A stretch of DNA of 34,700 nt from a virus: the IMG/VR virus record IMGVR_UViG_3300025147_000031, positions 1 through 34,700 of that record. One strand, given 5' to 3'. Under the pieces are notes generated by a model that was not told the origin of the DNA, made no database searches, and worked only from the letters and a program-made list of their open reading frames with translations. The position numbers and the translations under genes are program-made. Shown here one piece after another: positions 24,746 through 31,688 of this stretch. Each line of letters begins with the position of its first letter. Within the stretch, counting starts at the first letter, position 1.

Positions 24746-25090
24746 ATAACCTCTTTTCTTATTTCTTTTGTTATTTTTAGGTACTATAAGCGACCCCTCT
24801 TTTTTTGTGTAACCGGCTAGTAGAGGAGTAGATAATAAAGCAATACCTGATATTAGGATTACTAGGTAGTCAGTTTTAATCTTGATCGTCAGTTCGCTGT
24901 GCTTTAAGCCTTAAAAGGATATTAAAAAATAGTTTACTAATTAAATTGATTAAATCAGATGTTAAAGTACGTGATTGTTTACATTCATCAGTTCAATGCA
25001 AGCTTTACGATAGCCTAAAACGTTGAGCCATTTTAGTAAGTTATTTTATAGTATCACTTACAGGCAATGGTCAGCGACTCCTCAATACTA

Positions 25091-25119
25091 TTGCGAATAT
25101 TGTTCATATGAGTTACTAT
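25091..25119 (+). promoter_or_regulatory. Promoter for a very short + strand RNA
   Basis: TTGCGA (25091-25096), 17 bases, TACTAT (25114-25119). Transcription would start near 25126 and stop at the terminator at 25170, giving only about 45 nt. The hairpin ATAGTAT/ATACTAT (25048-25054, 25085-25091) lies just before. Confidence 0.45.
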
Positions 25120-25150
25120 AGATAGTAATTCGATAAAACTACATTGATTG

Positions 25151-25170
25151 AGGCCCGAAAGGGTCTTTTT
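25151..25170 (+). terminator. Intrinsic terminator (AGGCCC GAAA GGGTCT, T-run)
   Basis: Six pairs with a GAAA loop followed by five T. No protein gene precedes it on the + strand for 850 bases, so it must end a short noncoding transcript. Confidence 0.75.
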
Positions 25171-25305
25171 CTCTGCTTGTTTATATTCCCAACCTGTTTG
25201 TTAATTTCTTTCGATAAAACTAACATTCAGTTACTGACAACTATATACCTATATTGATACGCACGTAAAGTACAAAGCATAATTACGTTGTGTATAACTT
25301 GCGAA
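25171..25305. other. AT-rich intergenic stretch without a gene
   Basis: Nothing coding on either strand. The 13-mer TTCGATAAAACTA at 25210-25222 repeats the one at 25129-25141. A weak + promoter-like pair TTGATA/CATAAT lies at 25254-25283. The AT-richness, short repeats and many hairpins around it make it a candidate replication origin, not proven. Confidence 0.3.
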
Positions 25306-25419
25306 CAAATAAAAGTAGCCCCTAAACAGTAATGTAATTGGGGCTACACACACTAAGGTGGTTATGTAAGGTGCTTACAGGCGTGTCCTAAATATCTCTA
25401 CATCGGGTGTTTCTGTACT
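25306..25419 (-). ncRNA. Putative minus-strand sRNA E
   Basis: Promoter TTGTAA (25454-25449), 17 bases, TACCAT (25431-25426) on the minus strand; the RNA contains a perfect 6-bp hairpin TGTAAG/CTTACA (25365-25379) and ends in GTAGCCCC/GGGGCTAC (25347-25315) followed by TTTTATTT. No convincing coding frame (a 15-codon AUU frame exists). About 115 nt. Confidence 0.45.
25315..25347 (-). terminator. Minus-strand terminator of sRNA E
   Basis: Eight perfect pairs, 17-base loop, and a T-rich run only on the minus-strand side, so it acts on leftward transcripts. Confidence 0.65.
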
Positions 25420-25456
25420 AATATTATGGTAATACTTATGGTTGGGTTTTACAAGA

Positions 25457-25533
25457 CAATAAAATAGAACTTAGCAGACAGTAGATTGGATTAACGATCG
25501 CCCTGGGGCAAGAGTTACTGCTAAGTTCTATAT
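25457..25533 (-). ncRNA. Putative minus-strand sRNA D, about 77 nt, closed by a 14-bp stem
   Basis: On the minus strand ATAGAACTTAGCAG pairs perfectly with CTGCTAAGTTCTAT (25531-25518 and 25477-25464) and is followed by TTTTATTG, so the closing stem doubles as terminator. Inside is a second hairpin TAAC...TGCC/GGCG...GTTA. A minus promoter with exact 17-base spacing stands directly upstream. There is no coding frame. Compact closed structure suggests a stable regulatory RNA. Confidence 0.6.
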
Positions 25534-25539
25534 ATCTAT

Positions 25540-25568
25540 ATATTACCATTTTGAGCCTATAAAATCAA
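25540..25568 (-). promoter_or_regulatory. Minus-strand promoter of sRNA D
   Basis: TTGATT (25568-25563), 17 bases, TAATAT (25545-25540). Its -35 box lies only 13 bases from the -35 of the divergent early promoter at 25582, so the two may compete. Confidence 0.6.
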
Positions 25569-25581
25569 TCACATAAAAGGC

Positions 25582-25610
25582 TTGCAATATATCAACCATT
25601 AGCGTACAAT
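25582..25610 (+). promoter_or_regulatory. Early promoter 1 with CATTAGCG spacer element
   Basis: TTGCAA, 17 bases ending CCATTAGCG, TACAAT. It stands before the Rad52-type gene. Shares the spacer element and -10 with the promoters at 32423 and 33826. Confidence 0.8.
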
Positions 25611-25645
25611 TATACCCAGTAGAACAGTAATGAAAGGATTAACAA

Positions 25646-26380
25646 ATGGCACAAGTAAAAGAAATAGCAGAACAGTTATCAGAACCGTTTGATCCACAGG
25701 ATATTGAATGGCGAGTTCAACAGGCTGGTGAAGCCAATGGTAAAAAATGGGCTATGGTTTTAGCCTATATAGATAATCGAGCAATCATGGGTAGACTAGA
25801 TAAAGTATTTGGTATTGCCGGTTGGCAGAACGAATATCAACCGTTACCTGATGGCGGAATAATTTGTGGCATTAAAGCTAAAATAGGTGATGAATGGATT
25901 GTTAAATATGATGGCGCTGATAAGACTAATATTGAGGCTACTAAAGGTGGGCTTAGCAACGCTATGAAACGTGCTGGAGCGCAATGGGGTATTGGCCGTT
26001 ATCTATACGGACTTGAGGCAACATTCGTTAAGCCACAAGACGGCAAAGCACCAGACCACGATAATTACATATCTGGCTATAGTAAAGACTTTGGCAAATA
26101 TTATTTTGAACGCCCACAACTACCTAGCTGGGCATTGCCAAAAGGCGCTAAGGTAGAAGTTACTAAGACCGAGACTAACCCTGAATGGTCTTATGACGAA
26201 CGAGACAAGCAATTAAAAGAAATAACAGCCGTCGGTATCCAACTAGGTTACGACATAGCAACACTTGATAAAAGAATAGCTAAACTAAATAATAGCAATG
26301 ATGCTAAATCACTATTAACTAACTTTCGTGAGATGATGAAAGCTGAAAAATCTAAAAAAGAGGAAGTACCATTCAAATGA
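25646..26380 (+). CDS. Rad52/Rad22-type single-strand annealing protein
   Basis: 244 aa. The N-terminal 150 residues show the family pattern: IEWRVQQAG, WAMVLAYIDNRAIMGRLDKV, FGIAGWQNEYQPLPDGGIIC, then TKGGLSNAMKRAGAQWGIGR and YLYGLEA. Such rings anneal single strands and serve phage recombination and replication. The C-terminal 70 residues are a helical, lysine-rich tail. It is the first gene of the early unit and behind the strongest early promoter, with GAAAGGA as ribosome site. As no polymerase or helicase is seen, this may be the central DNA-metabolism gene of the phage. Confidence 0.88.
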   Translation: MAQVKEIAEQLSEPFDPQDIEWRVQQAGEANGKKWAMVLAYIDNRAIMGRLDKVFGIAGWQNEYQPLPDGGIICGIKAKIGDEWIVKYDGADKTNIEATKGGLSNAMKRAGAQWGIGRYLYGLEATFVKPQDGKAPDHDNYISGYSKDFGKYYFERPQLPSWALPKGAKVEVTKTETNPEWSYDERDKQLKEITAVGIQLGYDIATLDKRIAKLNNSNDAKSLLTNFREMMKAEKSKKEEVPFK

Positions 26381-26592
26381 ACGACCATCACGACCAAGAT
26401 TACAACCCAGAGTTAGCACGAGACCTAGCCGAGATGACGCAACCCGACTACCCAGAGCTAAAGATATATAAAGGTGGCGATATACCACCAGAACTTATCT
26501 ACATAAATAGTAAGGCTTATTATATTGCTCACGTTACAGACGATGTAGACGGCCAAAGAACTGCTATTTTAGTAGTATGGTCGCCTTTCTAA
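26377..26592 (+). CDS. Unrecognised 71-aa acidic protein
   Basis: Overlaps the annealing gene by four bases (ATGA). The acidic N-terminus (NDHHDQDYNPELARDLAEMT) and the beta-like end (AYYIAHVTDDVDGQRTAILV) show no known motif. Coupled to the Rad52-type gene, so perhaps a partner in DNA metabolism; inference only. Confidence 0.65.
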   Translation: MNDHHDQDYNPELARDLAEMTQPDYPELKIYKGGDIPPELIYINSKAYYIAHVTDDVDGQRTAILVVWSPF

Positions 26593-26982
26593 ATGGACTT
26601 AAAGCAGACCCCAATCGAAGTGCCGGCAACGCTTGAGGGTATTACTCGCAAAAAGGATCGTTCGGTTTCGTTCCGGTTTAACTCATTACTTGAAGTATCT
26701 AACGCCGACTTTGGCGAAATGGATAAACTATTCCAATCAGTCGGCTACCTATTATTTGCCGAACGAAGTTTAACTAACGAAGATATACCTGATGAGGAAA
26801 TAGAGACCGATATATCTAAATCGCAATCAGTCCAATTAAGAGATGCTCTATGGGTACTTTATAAGGCTCGTGGCAATCGCACCGAGGATAAAGAACTATG
26901 GAACATCTTTTATAGAAAGCAAATGCAAGTGTTCAAAGCTAGAGTGCTAGATGAAGTCCACAAACTAGACGATACTAACTAA
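26593..26982 (+). CDS. Unrecognised 129-aa protein of the recombination unit
   Basis: Starts right after the previous stop with no clear ribosome site, so coupled translation is likely. N-terminal beta part (TLEGITRKKDRSVSFRFNSL), then an acidic, helical end rich in Lys/Arg/Asp (FYRKQMQVFKARVLDEVHKL). Genes with this shape often accompany single-strand annealing proteins in phages. No catalytic motif is seen. Confidence 0.7.
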   Translation: MDLKQTPIEVPATLEGITRKKDRSVSFRFNSLLEVSNADFGEMDKLFQSVGYLLFAERSLTNEDIPDEEIETDISKSQSVQLRDALWVLYKARGNRTEDKELWNIFYRKQMQVFKARVLDEVHKLDDTN

Positions 26983-26993
26983 TAGGAGATAAA

Positions 26994-28187
26994 ATAAACA
27001 AGATGAATGTATTAAGTTTGTTCGATGGGATGAGTTGTGGTCAAATTGCACTCAGGCAATTAAATATACCGATTGAAAAATACTATGCTAGTGAGATAGA
27101 CAAATATTCTATTCAAATCACACAGAAAAACCACCCTAGCACTATTCAATTAGGTGATATTACAAAGTGGCGTGAATGGGATATTGACTGGTTAAGTATA
27201 GATTTAGTTTTTGGTGGTAGTCCTTGTCAGGGCTTTAGTTTTGCCGGTAAACAGTTAGCCTTTGATGACCCACGATCTAAATTATTCTTTGATTTCATTG
27301 ATATAGTAAATCATGTTAAGCAGCACAACCATAAAGCAAAGTTTCTATTAGAAAATGTAAGAATGAAAAAAGAATACCTTGATGTTATATCTGAGTACAT
27401 CGGAGTTCAACCAGTTAAGATTAACTCAGCTCTTGTGTCAGCTCAGAATAGGGTTAGGTATTACTGGACAAACATAGCCGAATTGCAACAGCCTGATGAC
27501 TTAGGTATTTTACTAAAAGACATTATTGAAAGTGGGGATATAACCGAAACAAAGGCTAGAACTATTGACGCTAACTATTTTAAGGGTGGCAAGATTGGCG
27601 GCACTCATCAAAGTTCAAAACGCAACTATCTTGTAACTGGTGGTGCTATTCGTGGACGATATAATCAAGACGGCAAGACAGAACAGCAACTTGAGGTACA
27701 GGGGACGCAACGAGCCAACTCAATTACTACAGTTCAAAAAGATAGCCTATGTATTAAAGTAGGCGAAGCCGATATTAAGGGACATGATAGTATTAAGCGA
27801 GTTTATAGCCCAGAGGGTAAATCCCCAACATTAACAACAATGGGCGGTGGACACAGAGAACCAAAAATAGCAGTCTATGAGGCTACTAAAAAAGGGTATG
27901 CCGAGGCTGGAGTTGGCGAGGGGTTAGACCTGACATTCCCTAACAGTAAGACTAGGCGTGGTCGTCTAATGCAATACAAATCAAATTGCTTAACATCTGC
28001 TAATTATGAATATGGGATAGTGCAACCAGATATTACTTGGCGTAAATTAACACCACTAGAGTGCGAAAGACTACAGACAGTACCCGATGGATATACAGAG
28101 GGGGTATCAAATACCCAACGCTATCGTATGCTAGGTAATGGTTGGACAGTTGAAGTAATCAAACATATATTCAGGAATCTATTATGA
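26994..28187 (+). CDS. dcm-like: C5-cytosine DNA methyltransferase, probable AUA start
   Basis: From ATG 27003 it is 394 aa with all key motifs: FDGMSCG (SAM binding) at residues 7-13, GGSPCQGFS with catalytic Cys at 75, LLENVRM at 116-121, NSALVSAQNRVRYYWT near 150, and the C-terminal RMLGNGWTVEVI. The region between residues 165 and 330 is the target recognition domain; the site cannot be read from sequence. AGGAG (26984-26988) is 14 bases from ATG 27003 but an ideal five bases from ATA 26994, which is in frame and would add Met-Asn-Lys. Either start leaves the function unchanged. It likely shields phage DNA from host restriction. Confidence 0.9.
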   Translation: MNKMNVLSLFDGMSCGQIALRQLNIPIEKYYASEIDKYSIQITQKNHPSTIQLGDITKWREWDIDWLSIDLVFGGSPCQGFSFAGKQLAFDDPRSKLFFDFIDIVNHVKQHNHKAKFLLENVRMKKEYLDVISEYIGVQPVKINSALVSAQNRVRYYWTNIAELQQPDDLGILLKDIIESGDITETKARTIDANYFKGGKIGGTHQSSKRNYLVTGGAIRGRYNQDGKTEQQLEVQGTQRANSITTVQKDSLCIKVGEADIKGHDSIKRVYSPEGKSPTLTTMGGGHREPKIAVYEATKKGYAEAGVGEGLDLTFPNSKTRRGRLMQYKSNCLTSANYEYGIVQPDITWRKLTPLECERLQTVPDGYTEGVSNTQRYRMLGNGWTVEVIKHIFRNLL

Positions 28188-28684
28188 AAGAGCCTAAATG
28201 CAAAATATGTGGCGGCAAACACTACAAAACATTTTGTTCACAAGCCCCTAAAACTCCCATCAAACGTACACCAATAAAACTAAAGCCTAGTAAGCCTAGA
28301 CGTAAAAAATCAGACCGAGATAAACTAAAAAAGAAGCTAGAACTGGCCGTTAAAACCTATATCAAACAGCGAGACAACTACACCTGCCAGCATTGCCATA
28401 AAAAAGTTGAAGGCTCTAACTGCCACGCCTCACATATTCTATCAGTGGGCGCACACTCTAATATGCAATTTGAACCACGTAATATGAAAGTTCTTTGTTT
28501 CCATTGTCATCGTCAATTTTGGCATGGCGATCCTGCATTATCTAGCCACTGGTACATACAGACGTTCCCAGAGAATTGGGCATATTTAATAGAGCAATCC
28601 AACACAGCATTAAAGATACCAACCTGCGAACTACAAGATAGAATTGACTATTATACCGAGCTTGTGGATAACTCTACTATCTAA
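28184..28684 (+). CDS. NinG-like HNH/zinc protein
   Basis: 166 aa, overlapping the methyltransferase by four bases (ATGA). Basic N-terminus with KCKICGGKHYKTFC, then KPRRKKSDRDKLKKKLELAV, then the core CQHCHKKVEGSNCHASHILS and MKVLCFHCHRQFWHG. These pairs match the lambda NinG layout, an HNH-like metal site that acts on branched DNA in recombination. Adjacent to the methyltransferase and close to the annealing gene, it fits the phage recombination unit. It is the last gene before RNA B. Confidence 0.85.
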   Translation: MKEPKCKICGGKHYKTFCSQAPKTPIKRTPIKLKPSKPRRKKSDRDKLKKKLELAVKTYIKQRDNYTCQHCHKKVEGSNCHASHILSVGAHSNMQFEPRNMKVLCFHCHRQFWHGDPALSSHWYIQTFPENWAYLIEQSNTALKIPTCELQDRIDYYTELVDNSTI

Positions 28685-28689
28685 TGTTA

Positions 28690-28718
28690 TTGACGAAAGC
28701 ATTAGCGTATGCTAAGAT
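28690..28718 (+). promoter_or_regulatory. Promoter before RNA B, spacer contains the GCATTAGCG element
   Basis: TTGACG (28690-28695), 17 bases, TAAGAT (28713-28718). The spacer holds AGCATTAGCGTATGCT, an imperfect palindrome which includes the same GCATTAGCGTA as at 32423 and 33826 but shifted, so the element is conserved apart from the -10 box and is likely a protein-binding site. Confidence 0.6.
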
Positions 28719-28724
28719 GTTCAC

Positions 28725-28918
28725 ATAACCACAGTAGAACTGGGTTACCGAACCAAAAGCGATGAGATGATTAGAGCCTCACACCGTACGCTACAAGGTA
28801 AATCGCACCACATTAACAATTAAGCGTAGCTGACTGGCGAGATGGTAATAACGGCTCGAGCAGTTATAAGCTATTACGAAGGGTGCAAGTGCCTTCCTCG
28901 TCAGCCACATACGCTTAA
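28725..28918 (+). ncRNA. Structured RNA B, about 190 nt
   Basis: Begins behind the promoter at 28690. First part: GGTT/AACC hairpin and a GCGAT/ATCGC-closed arm up to about 28805. Second part: TTAAGCGTA (28820-28828) pairs with TACGCTTAA (28910-28918) and GCTGAC (28829-28834) with GTCAGC (28900-28905), 15 pairs in all; inside GTAATA (28845-28850) pairs with TATTAC (28872-28877) and AAGG with CCTT. The core CTGACTGGCGAGATGGTA (28830-28847) recurs in RNA A. No gene of useful length lies here. The 21-codon gene at 28944 follows, so it could also act as a leader. Confidence 0.65.
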
Positions 28919-28943
28919 TACAAAACAAAAAGGAGAAACAAAC

Positions 28944-29009
28944 ATGAGTATTCTAGCAATCAAACGCTACGATCAACCAAATAAAATCAAGTTCATAACT
29001 ATCAAATAG
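28944..29009 (+). CDS. 21-aa small peptide after RNA B
   Basis: MSILAIKRYDQPNKIKFITI plus one Lys, with AAAAAGGAG eight bases before ATG 28944. The ribosome site is one of the strongest in the window, so the peptide is probably made. It is basic with hydrophobic ends. Its stop contains the start of the next ribosome site (TAGGAG). Confidence 0.55.
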   Translation: MSILAIKRYDQPNKIKFITIK

Positions 29010-29018
29010 GAGAACTGA

Positions 29019-29150
29019 ATGTACCGATACAACAAACTATTAAAAGACAACTGGCTGCTAATATCACTAACGATTATCGGAATAATCACATTAGTAATAT
29101 GGTTTGACAATTTCATCTGGATATTAAATCAAACAAAAGGAATAAACTAA
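29019..29150 (+). CDS. 43-aa single-membrane-segment protein
   Basis: ATG 29019 follows TAGGAG. The sequence starts MYRYNKLLKDNWLLISLTII and has one membrane segment (about residues 12-34) with basic residues before it, ending in a short polar tail. No family known. It is directly followed by another membrane-anchored gene. Confidence 0.6.
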   Translation: MYRYNKLLKDNWLLISLTIIGIITLVIWFDNFIWILNQTKGIN

Positions 29151-29151
29151 A

Positions 29152-29388
29152 ATGAAAAACAACATCGTAAAAGACGCAAAAGCTCAAGTAAAAGCCAACA
29201 AGCAACCACGAACGATCAAAGTCAAAAGCTTAATCAAAGCTTTAGTTATTAGCGCAATCATACTATTAACTGCCGGTGTATTTTATAACCTCGGACAATA
29301 CAATCAACGCCAAAGTACAGCCGACATTGACCAAAAGGCGATCATCCGAGTACAAGACATCAAAGCCTTAATGACAGTAGTAAAATAA
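29152..29388 (+). CDS. Membrane anchor half of a split transglycosylase (78 aa)
   Basis: Lysine-rich N-terminus of 24 residues, then a membrane segment about residues 25-46 (SLIKALVISAIILLTAGVFY) and an outside linker ending RVQDIKALMTVVK. AAAAGGAAT ribosome site. The next frame (-1) begins at its stop (ATAA) and carries a lysozyme-like domain without any export signal of its own; the two together would make a proper membrane-anchored enzyme. The A AAA TAA end could allow -1 slippage. See next entry. Confidence 0.7.
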   Translation: MKNNIVKDAKAQVKANKQPRTIKVKSLIKALVISAIILLTAGVFYNLGQYNQRQSTADIDQKAIIRVQDIKALMTVVK

Positions 29389-29795
29389 CACAGATTGACT
29401 TAGCCGAGCCAATCGTAACGCCACAGGCTAACCCAAAAGACGAAGTGGCAGAACAAACCGTCTTTGTACCTATCACGCCACAGAACGCAACTACGCAAGC
29501 CACAGGCGGTATAGAGGGCATAGTACGTGCAGCAGCTAACAAGTATGGTATCAGCGAGGACTATTTTGTCAGCGTAGCACGTTGCGAAAGCACCCTAAAC
29601 CCTAATAGTGTGAATTATGACTATTACGAGAACGGAAACCCTAGCGGACTATTCCAACACATTAGTGGTTACTGGTCAGCAAGAGCCGAGAAATACGGAT
29701 ATGCCGGTGCAAGCGTTCTTGATCCTGTGGCTAACGCAAACGTAACAGCAGCAATGTTCGCAGACGGACTAACTAATTTATGGGAGTGCAAGTAA
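29385..29795 (+). CDS. Lysozyme-like lytic transglycosylase domain, fused by frameshift or started at AUA
   Basis: The frame is open through the stop of the previous gene; ATA 29385 overlaps TAA by three bases, much as ATGA does elsewhere. A GTG start exists at 29445, but it lacks a good ribosome site. After a linker rich in Thr/Pro/Gln the domain reads IVRAAANKYGISEDYFVSVA, RCESTLNPNSVNY with the catalytic Glu, and GLFQHISGYW, the usual SLT/Rpf-like order, with a final NLWECK. It would cut peptidoglycan outside the membrane. No signal peptide in this frame alone, which favours the fusion with the membrane anchor before it. Early placement points to a role other than final lysis. Confidence 0.75.
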   Translation: MTQIDLAEPIVTPQANPKDEVAEQTVFVPITPQNATTQATGGIEGIVRAAANKYGISEDYFVSVARCESTLNPNSVNYDYYENGNPSGLFQHISGYWSARAEKYGYAGASVLDPVANANVTAAMFADGLTNLWECK

Positions 29796-30049
29796 TGAAA
29801 CTAGGTGTACAAATAATCAAAGAAAACTGGATGGAATCAATGGTCAGACGAGCCGAGGAAAGTCTAAGCACCCTTACTATCCGTAAACCAGTGGTAAAGC
29901 ATATACCGATTGAAGTATGGACTGATATTGGCGGTCAAGGACTTATAAGTTTATCTAAATGGTTCCCCTGTGAAGTAAGAAACTCAGGTGGCAAAACATA
30001 CTTAGTAACAACAATAAGTCATATAAGTATAGGATTGGAGAATAAGTAA
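29795..30049 (+). CDS. Unrecognised 84-aa protein
   Basis: ATG 29795 overlaps the transglycosylase stop by one base and has GGGAG nine bases upstream; ATG 29780 lies inside the previous gene and is less likely. Helical start (VQIIKENWMESMVRRAEESL), then beta strands with VVKHIPIEVWTDIGGQGLIS. No motif known. Overlaps the next start by one base. Confidence 0.65.
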   Translation: MKLGVQIIKENWMESMVRRAEESLSTLTIRKPVVKHIPIEVWTDIGGQGLISLSKWFPCEVRNSGGKTYLVTTISHISIGLENK

Positions 30050-30081
30050 TGACTATTAACGAACAAACAAAGGAGAGCAAG

Positions 30082-30663
30082 ATGGGCAAAACTTATGAAG
30101 TCTTAAAGCCTCTAGTCAATGCCGAAGTTGGTACTAAACTAAAACATTTATCTAGCACTCCATATCAGACAGCTGGTTTATACACCGAAGACCATAAGAT
30201 TATTGTATTGTGGTGTCATATTGATACGGCTATTGAGCAAGGTTTTATTATAGGAGCAGTTATGACAGAAGATAGTAATGAGCTATCCAAAGCAATCAAA
30301 AAAGCATTTACAGATAACGATATGACCGAAGATGGTTGTAGTGATTATGAGGATATTGAGTTATTTGATACAAAGCAAGTAGTCGATGACATTATTGCCT
30401 ACGTTCAATCTAACTATATTCTAAAATCAGAATCAGACAATTCCGTTGATGAAGCAGAAAAGTTTAATTACGATTTTGGATATAAATGTGGCGTAAATGA
30501 GATAACCATGAGTGGCGATTATATTCTAAAATCAGATGTAGAGTGGATAATAATCGGTGAAGATGAACCACAGACAGAAAATGGGTTATTACCTGATCGA
30601 GTTGATAGACGTAATCAACTCCGAGCAGAACAACGTAACCGTCTAAAAGAAAGTAGTAAATAA
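30082..30663 (+). CDS. Unrecognised 193-aa acidic protein
   Basis: ATG 30082 has AAGGAG six bases upstream; an in-frame ATG 30049 overlaps the previous stop and would add 11 residues that contain this ribosome site, so I prefer 30082. Two copies of (N/D)YILKS(E/D) and an acidic middle (DGCSDYEDIELFDTKQVVDD) are seen; the end is basic (RRNQLRAEQRNRLKESS). No family recognised. Confidence 0.65.
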   Translation: MGKTYEVLKPLVNAEVGTKLKHLSSTPYQTAGLYTEDHKIIVLWCHIDTAIEQGFIIGAVMTEDSNELSKAIKKAFTDNDMTEDGCSDYEDIELFDTKQVVDDIIAYVQSNYILKSESDNSVDEAEKFNYDFGYKCGVNEITMSGDYILKSDVEWIIIGEDEPQTENGLLPDRVDRRNQLRAEQRNRLKESSK

Positions 30664-30664
30664 T

Positions 30665-31060
30665 ATGACCAAACCTAAGACTGTAGTAGATATACCAGAA
30701 ATTAAGCGTAATCCAAAACACTACTATGCTATAAGTTGTGAGCATATATGTACTGTACTATTGGATGAATACATAATGAAGAAAGCAAATAAACTCCTCT
30801 TGAAATATAGAAATGAAATGAATGGGTTACTTTCTAATAATACAGAACATTTAATAGAGCAAAATTGGGCGTTAGCATATCCGAATAAAGAACAAACATC
30901 TTTTTATAGTTCTAATCCAATAAAAGAATATCAAGTCTATACACAGCCATTTACTACTAGAAAAGTTGATAATATCTTTGAAGGAATTGGCGAATATAAA
31001 ATACACGATAGAGATGTTATAGATGTGGTTAAAAAGATTATGGAAAGTGAGCAATTATGA
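30665..31060 (+). CDS. Unrecognised 131-aa protein
   Basis: Starts two bases after the previous stop, without a clear ribosome site, hence probably coupled. AT-rich, with a lysine-rich helix (DEYIMKKANKLLLKYRNEMN) and a C-terminal helix (HDRDVIDVVKKIMESEQL). Base composition is richer in A/T than the late genes, as are the neighbours to 31060. The stop overlaps the first 15-codon mini-gene. Confidence 0.65.
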   Translation: MTKPKTVVDIPEIKRNPKHYYAISCEHICTVLLDEYIMKKANKLLLKYRNEMNGLLSNNTEHLIEQNWALAYPNKEQTSFYSSNPIKEYQVYTQPFTTRKVDNIFEGIGEYKIHDRDVIDVVKKIMESEQL

Positions 31061-31104
31061 CCTTAGTTAATACAGACGATAAGAAAGTAAGGGGTATAAA
31101 ATGA
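31057..31104 (+). CDS. 15-codon mini-gene, copy 1 (MTLVNTDDKKVRGIK)
   Basis: ATG overlaps the previous stop by four bases (ATGA), and its own TGA overlaps the next ATG (31101), so it links two genes. The sequence recurs almost unchanged at 31689, giving MTLVNTDDKK in both. Conservation at peptide level and matching couplings argue that it is translated; its role may be a leader for reinitiation at the gene behind it. Confidence 0.6.
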   Translation: MTLVNTDDKKVRGIK

Positions 31105-31685
31105 GTAAAGAATATATTAAGTTCAAACTAACAGACGAGTTCATAACATTTTGGGGCGGTAAGTTATTCCGCATTGAGGCAACCGCATCATTTGGTGATG
31201 TAGAAAAAGGCGACAAGGGCGGTTATGTAGAAAAAGCAGAAAACCTATCTAATGAGGGCGATGCTTGGGTCTCTGGCAATGCTCAGGTCTATGGCAATGC
31301 TCGGGTCTCTGGCGATGCTCAGGTCTCTGGAGATGCTCAGGTCTCTGGAGATGCTCGGGTCTCTGGAGATGCTCAGGTCTCTGGAGATGCTCGGGTCTCT
31401 GGCAATGCTTGGGTCTATGGCAATGCTCAGGTCTATGGCAATGCTTGGGTCTATGGCGATGCTCGGGTCTCTGCAAAGAAAGCATTTAATAAAGGTTGGT
31501 TCATCGGCGGTGATGATACAGAAAAGATTACCAGAATTGAAGACCAAATGGGTAATGATTACTGGAAAACACAATATGTATTGGGTGACTACGAGATTAA
31601 CGATATTGAACCAGCAGAAGAAAAAGCTACCCACCCTAAAGAAATTGTGATTGACGGTGCAACTTATATTCTGAAGGATAAATAA
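31101..31685 (+). CDS. Hexapeptide-repeat left-handed beta-helix protein
   Basis: 194 aa. Residues 53-124 hold twelve six-residue turns of the form G(D/N)A(Q/R/W)V(S/Y), a left-handed parallel beta-helix. N-terminal 50 residues (KEYIKFKLTDEFITFWGGKL, then RIEATASFGDVEKGDKGGYV) match a fold common to phage proteins of this type; the C-terminal 70 residues are mixed alpha/beta with a final IVIDGATYILKDK. No acetyltransferase residues are visible. Flanked on both sides by the 15-codon mini-genes. Possible roles include a DNA mimic or scaffold for other proteins, but none can be shown here. Confidence 0.85.
   Translation: MSKEYIKFKLTDEFITFWGGKLFRIEATASFGDVEKGDKGGYVEKAENLSNEGDAWVSGNAQVYGNARVSGDAQVSGDAQVSGDARVSGDAQVSGDARVSGNAWVYGNAQVYGNAWVYGDARVSAKKAFNKGWFIGGDDTEKITRIEDQMGNDYWKTQYVLGDYEINDIEPAEEKATHPKEIVIDGATYILKDK
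31257..31472 (+). repeat. Twelve 18-base tandem repeats coding the beta-helix
   Basis: Period 18 bases (core GGTCTCTGGAGATGCT with variation), in frame with the gene. High DNA-level identity suggests recent gain or loss of turns by slippage. The repeats also open long chance frames on both strands, which are not genes. Confidence 0.9.
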
Positions 31686-31688
31686 GTT

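Noticed and set aside
25254-25283. Promoter-like TTGATA/CATAAT on the + strand
   Set aside because: Spacer of 18 and no following gene or terminator on the + strand; too weak to annotate.
28878-28897. T-box-like AGGGTGC...GTGCCTT in RNA B
   Set aside because: Lacks the T-box sequence proper, no specifier stem and no tRNA-related gene downstream; it is a simple small hairpin.
31257-31472. Repeat block as a CRISPR array
   Set aside because: Tandem 18-base units without spacers, in frame with a protein; no cas genes.
31245-31650. Several long reading frames on both strands over the 18-base repeats
   Set aside because: They are products of the periodic repeat; the + frame with clear beta-helix turns and non-repeat flanks is the gene.
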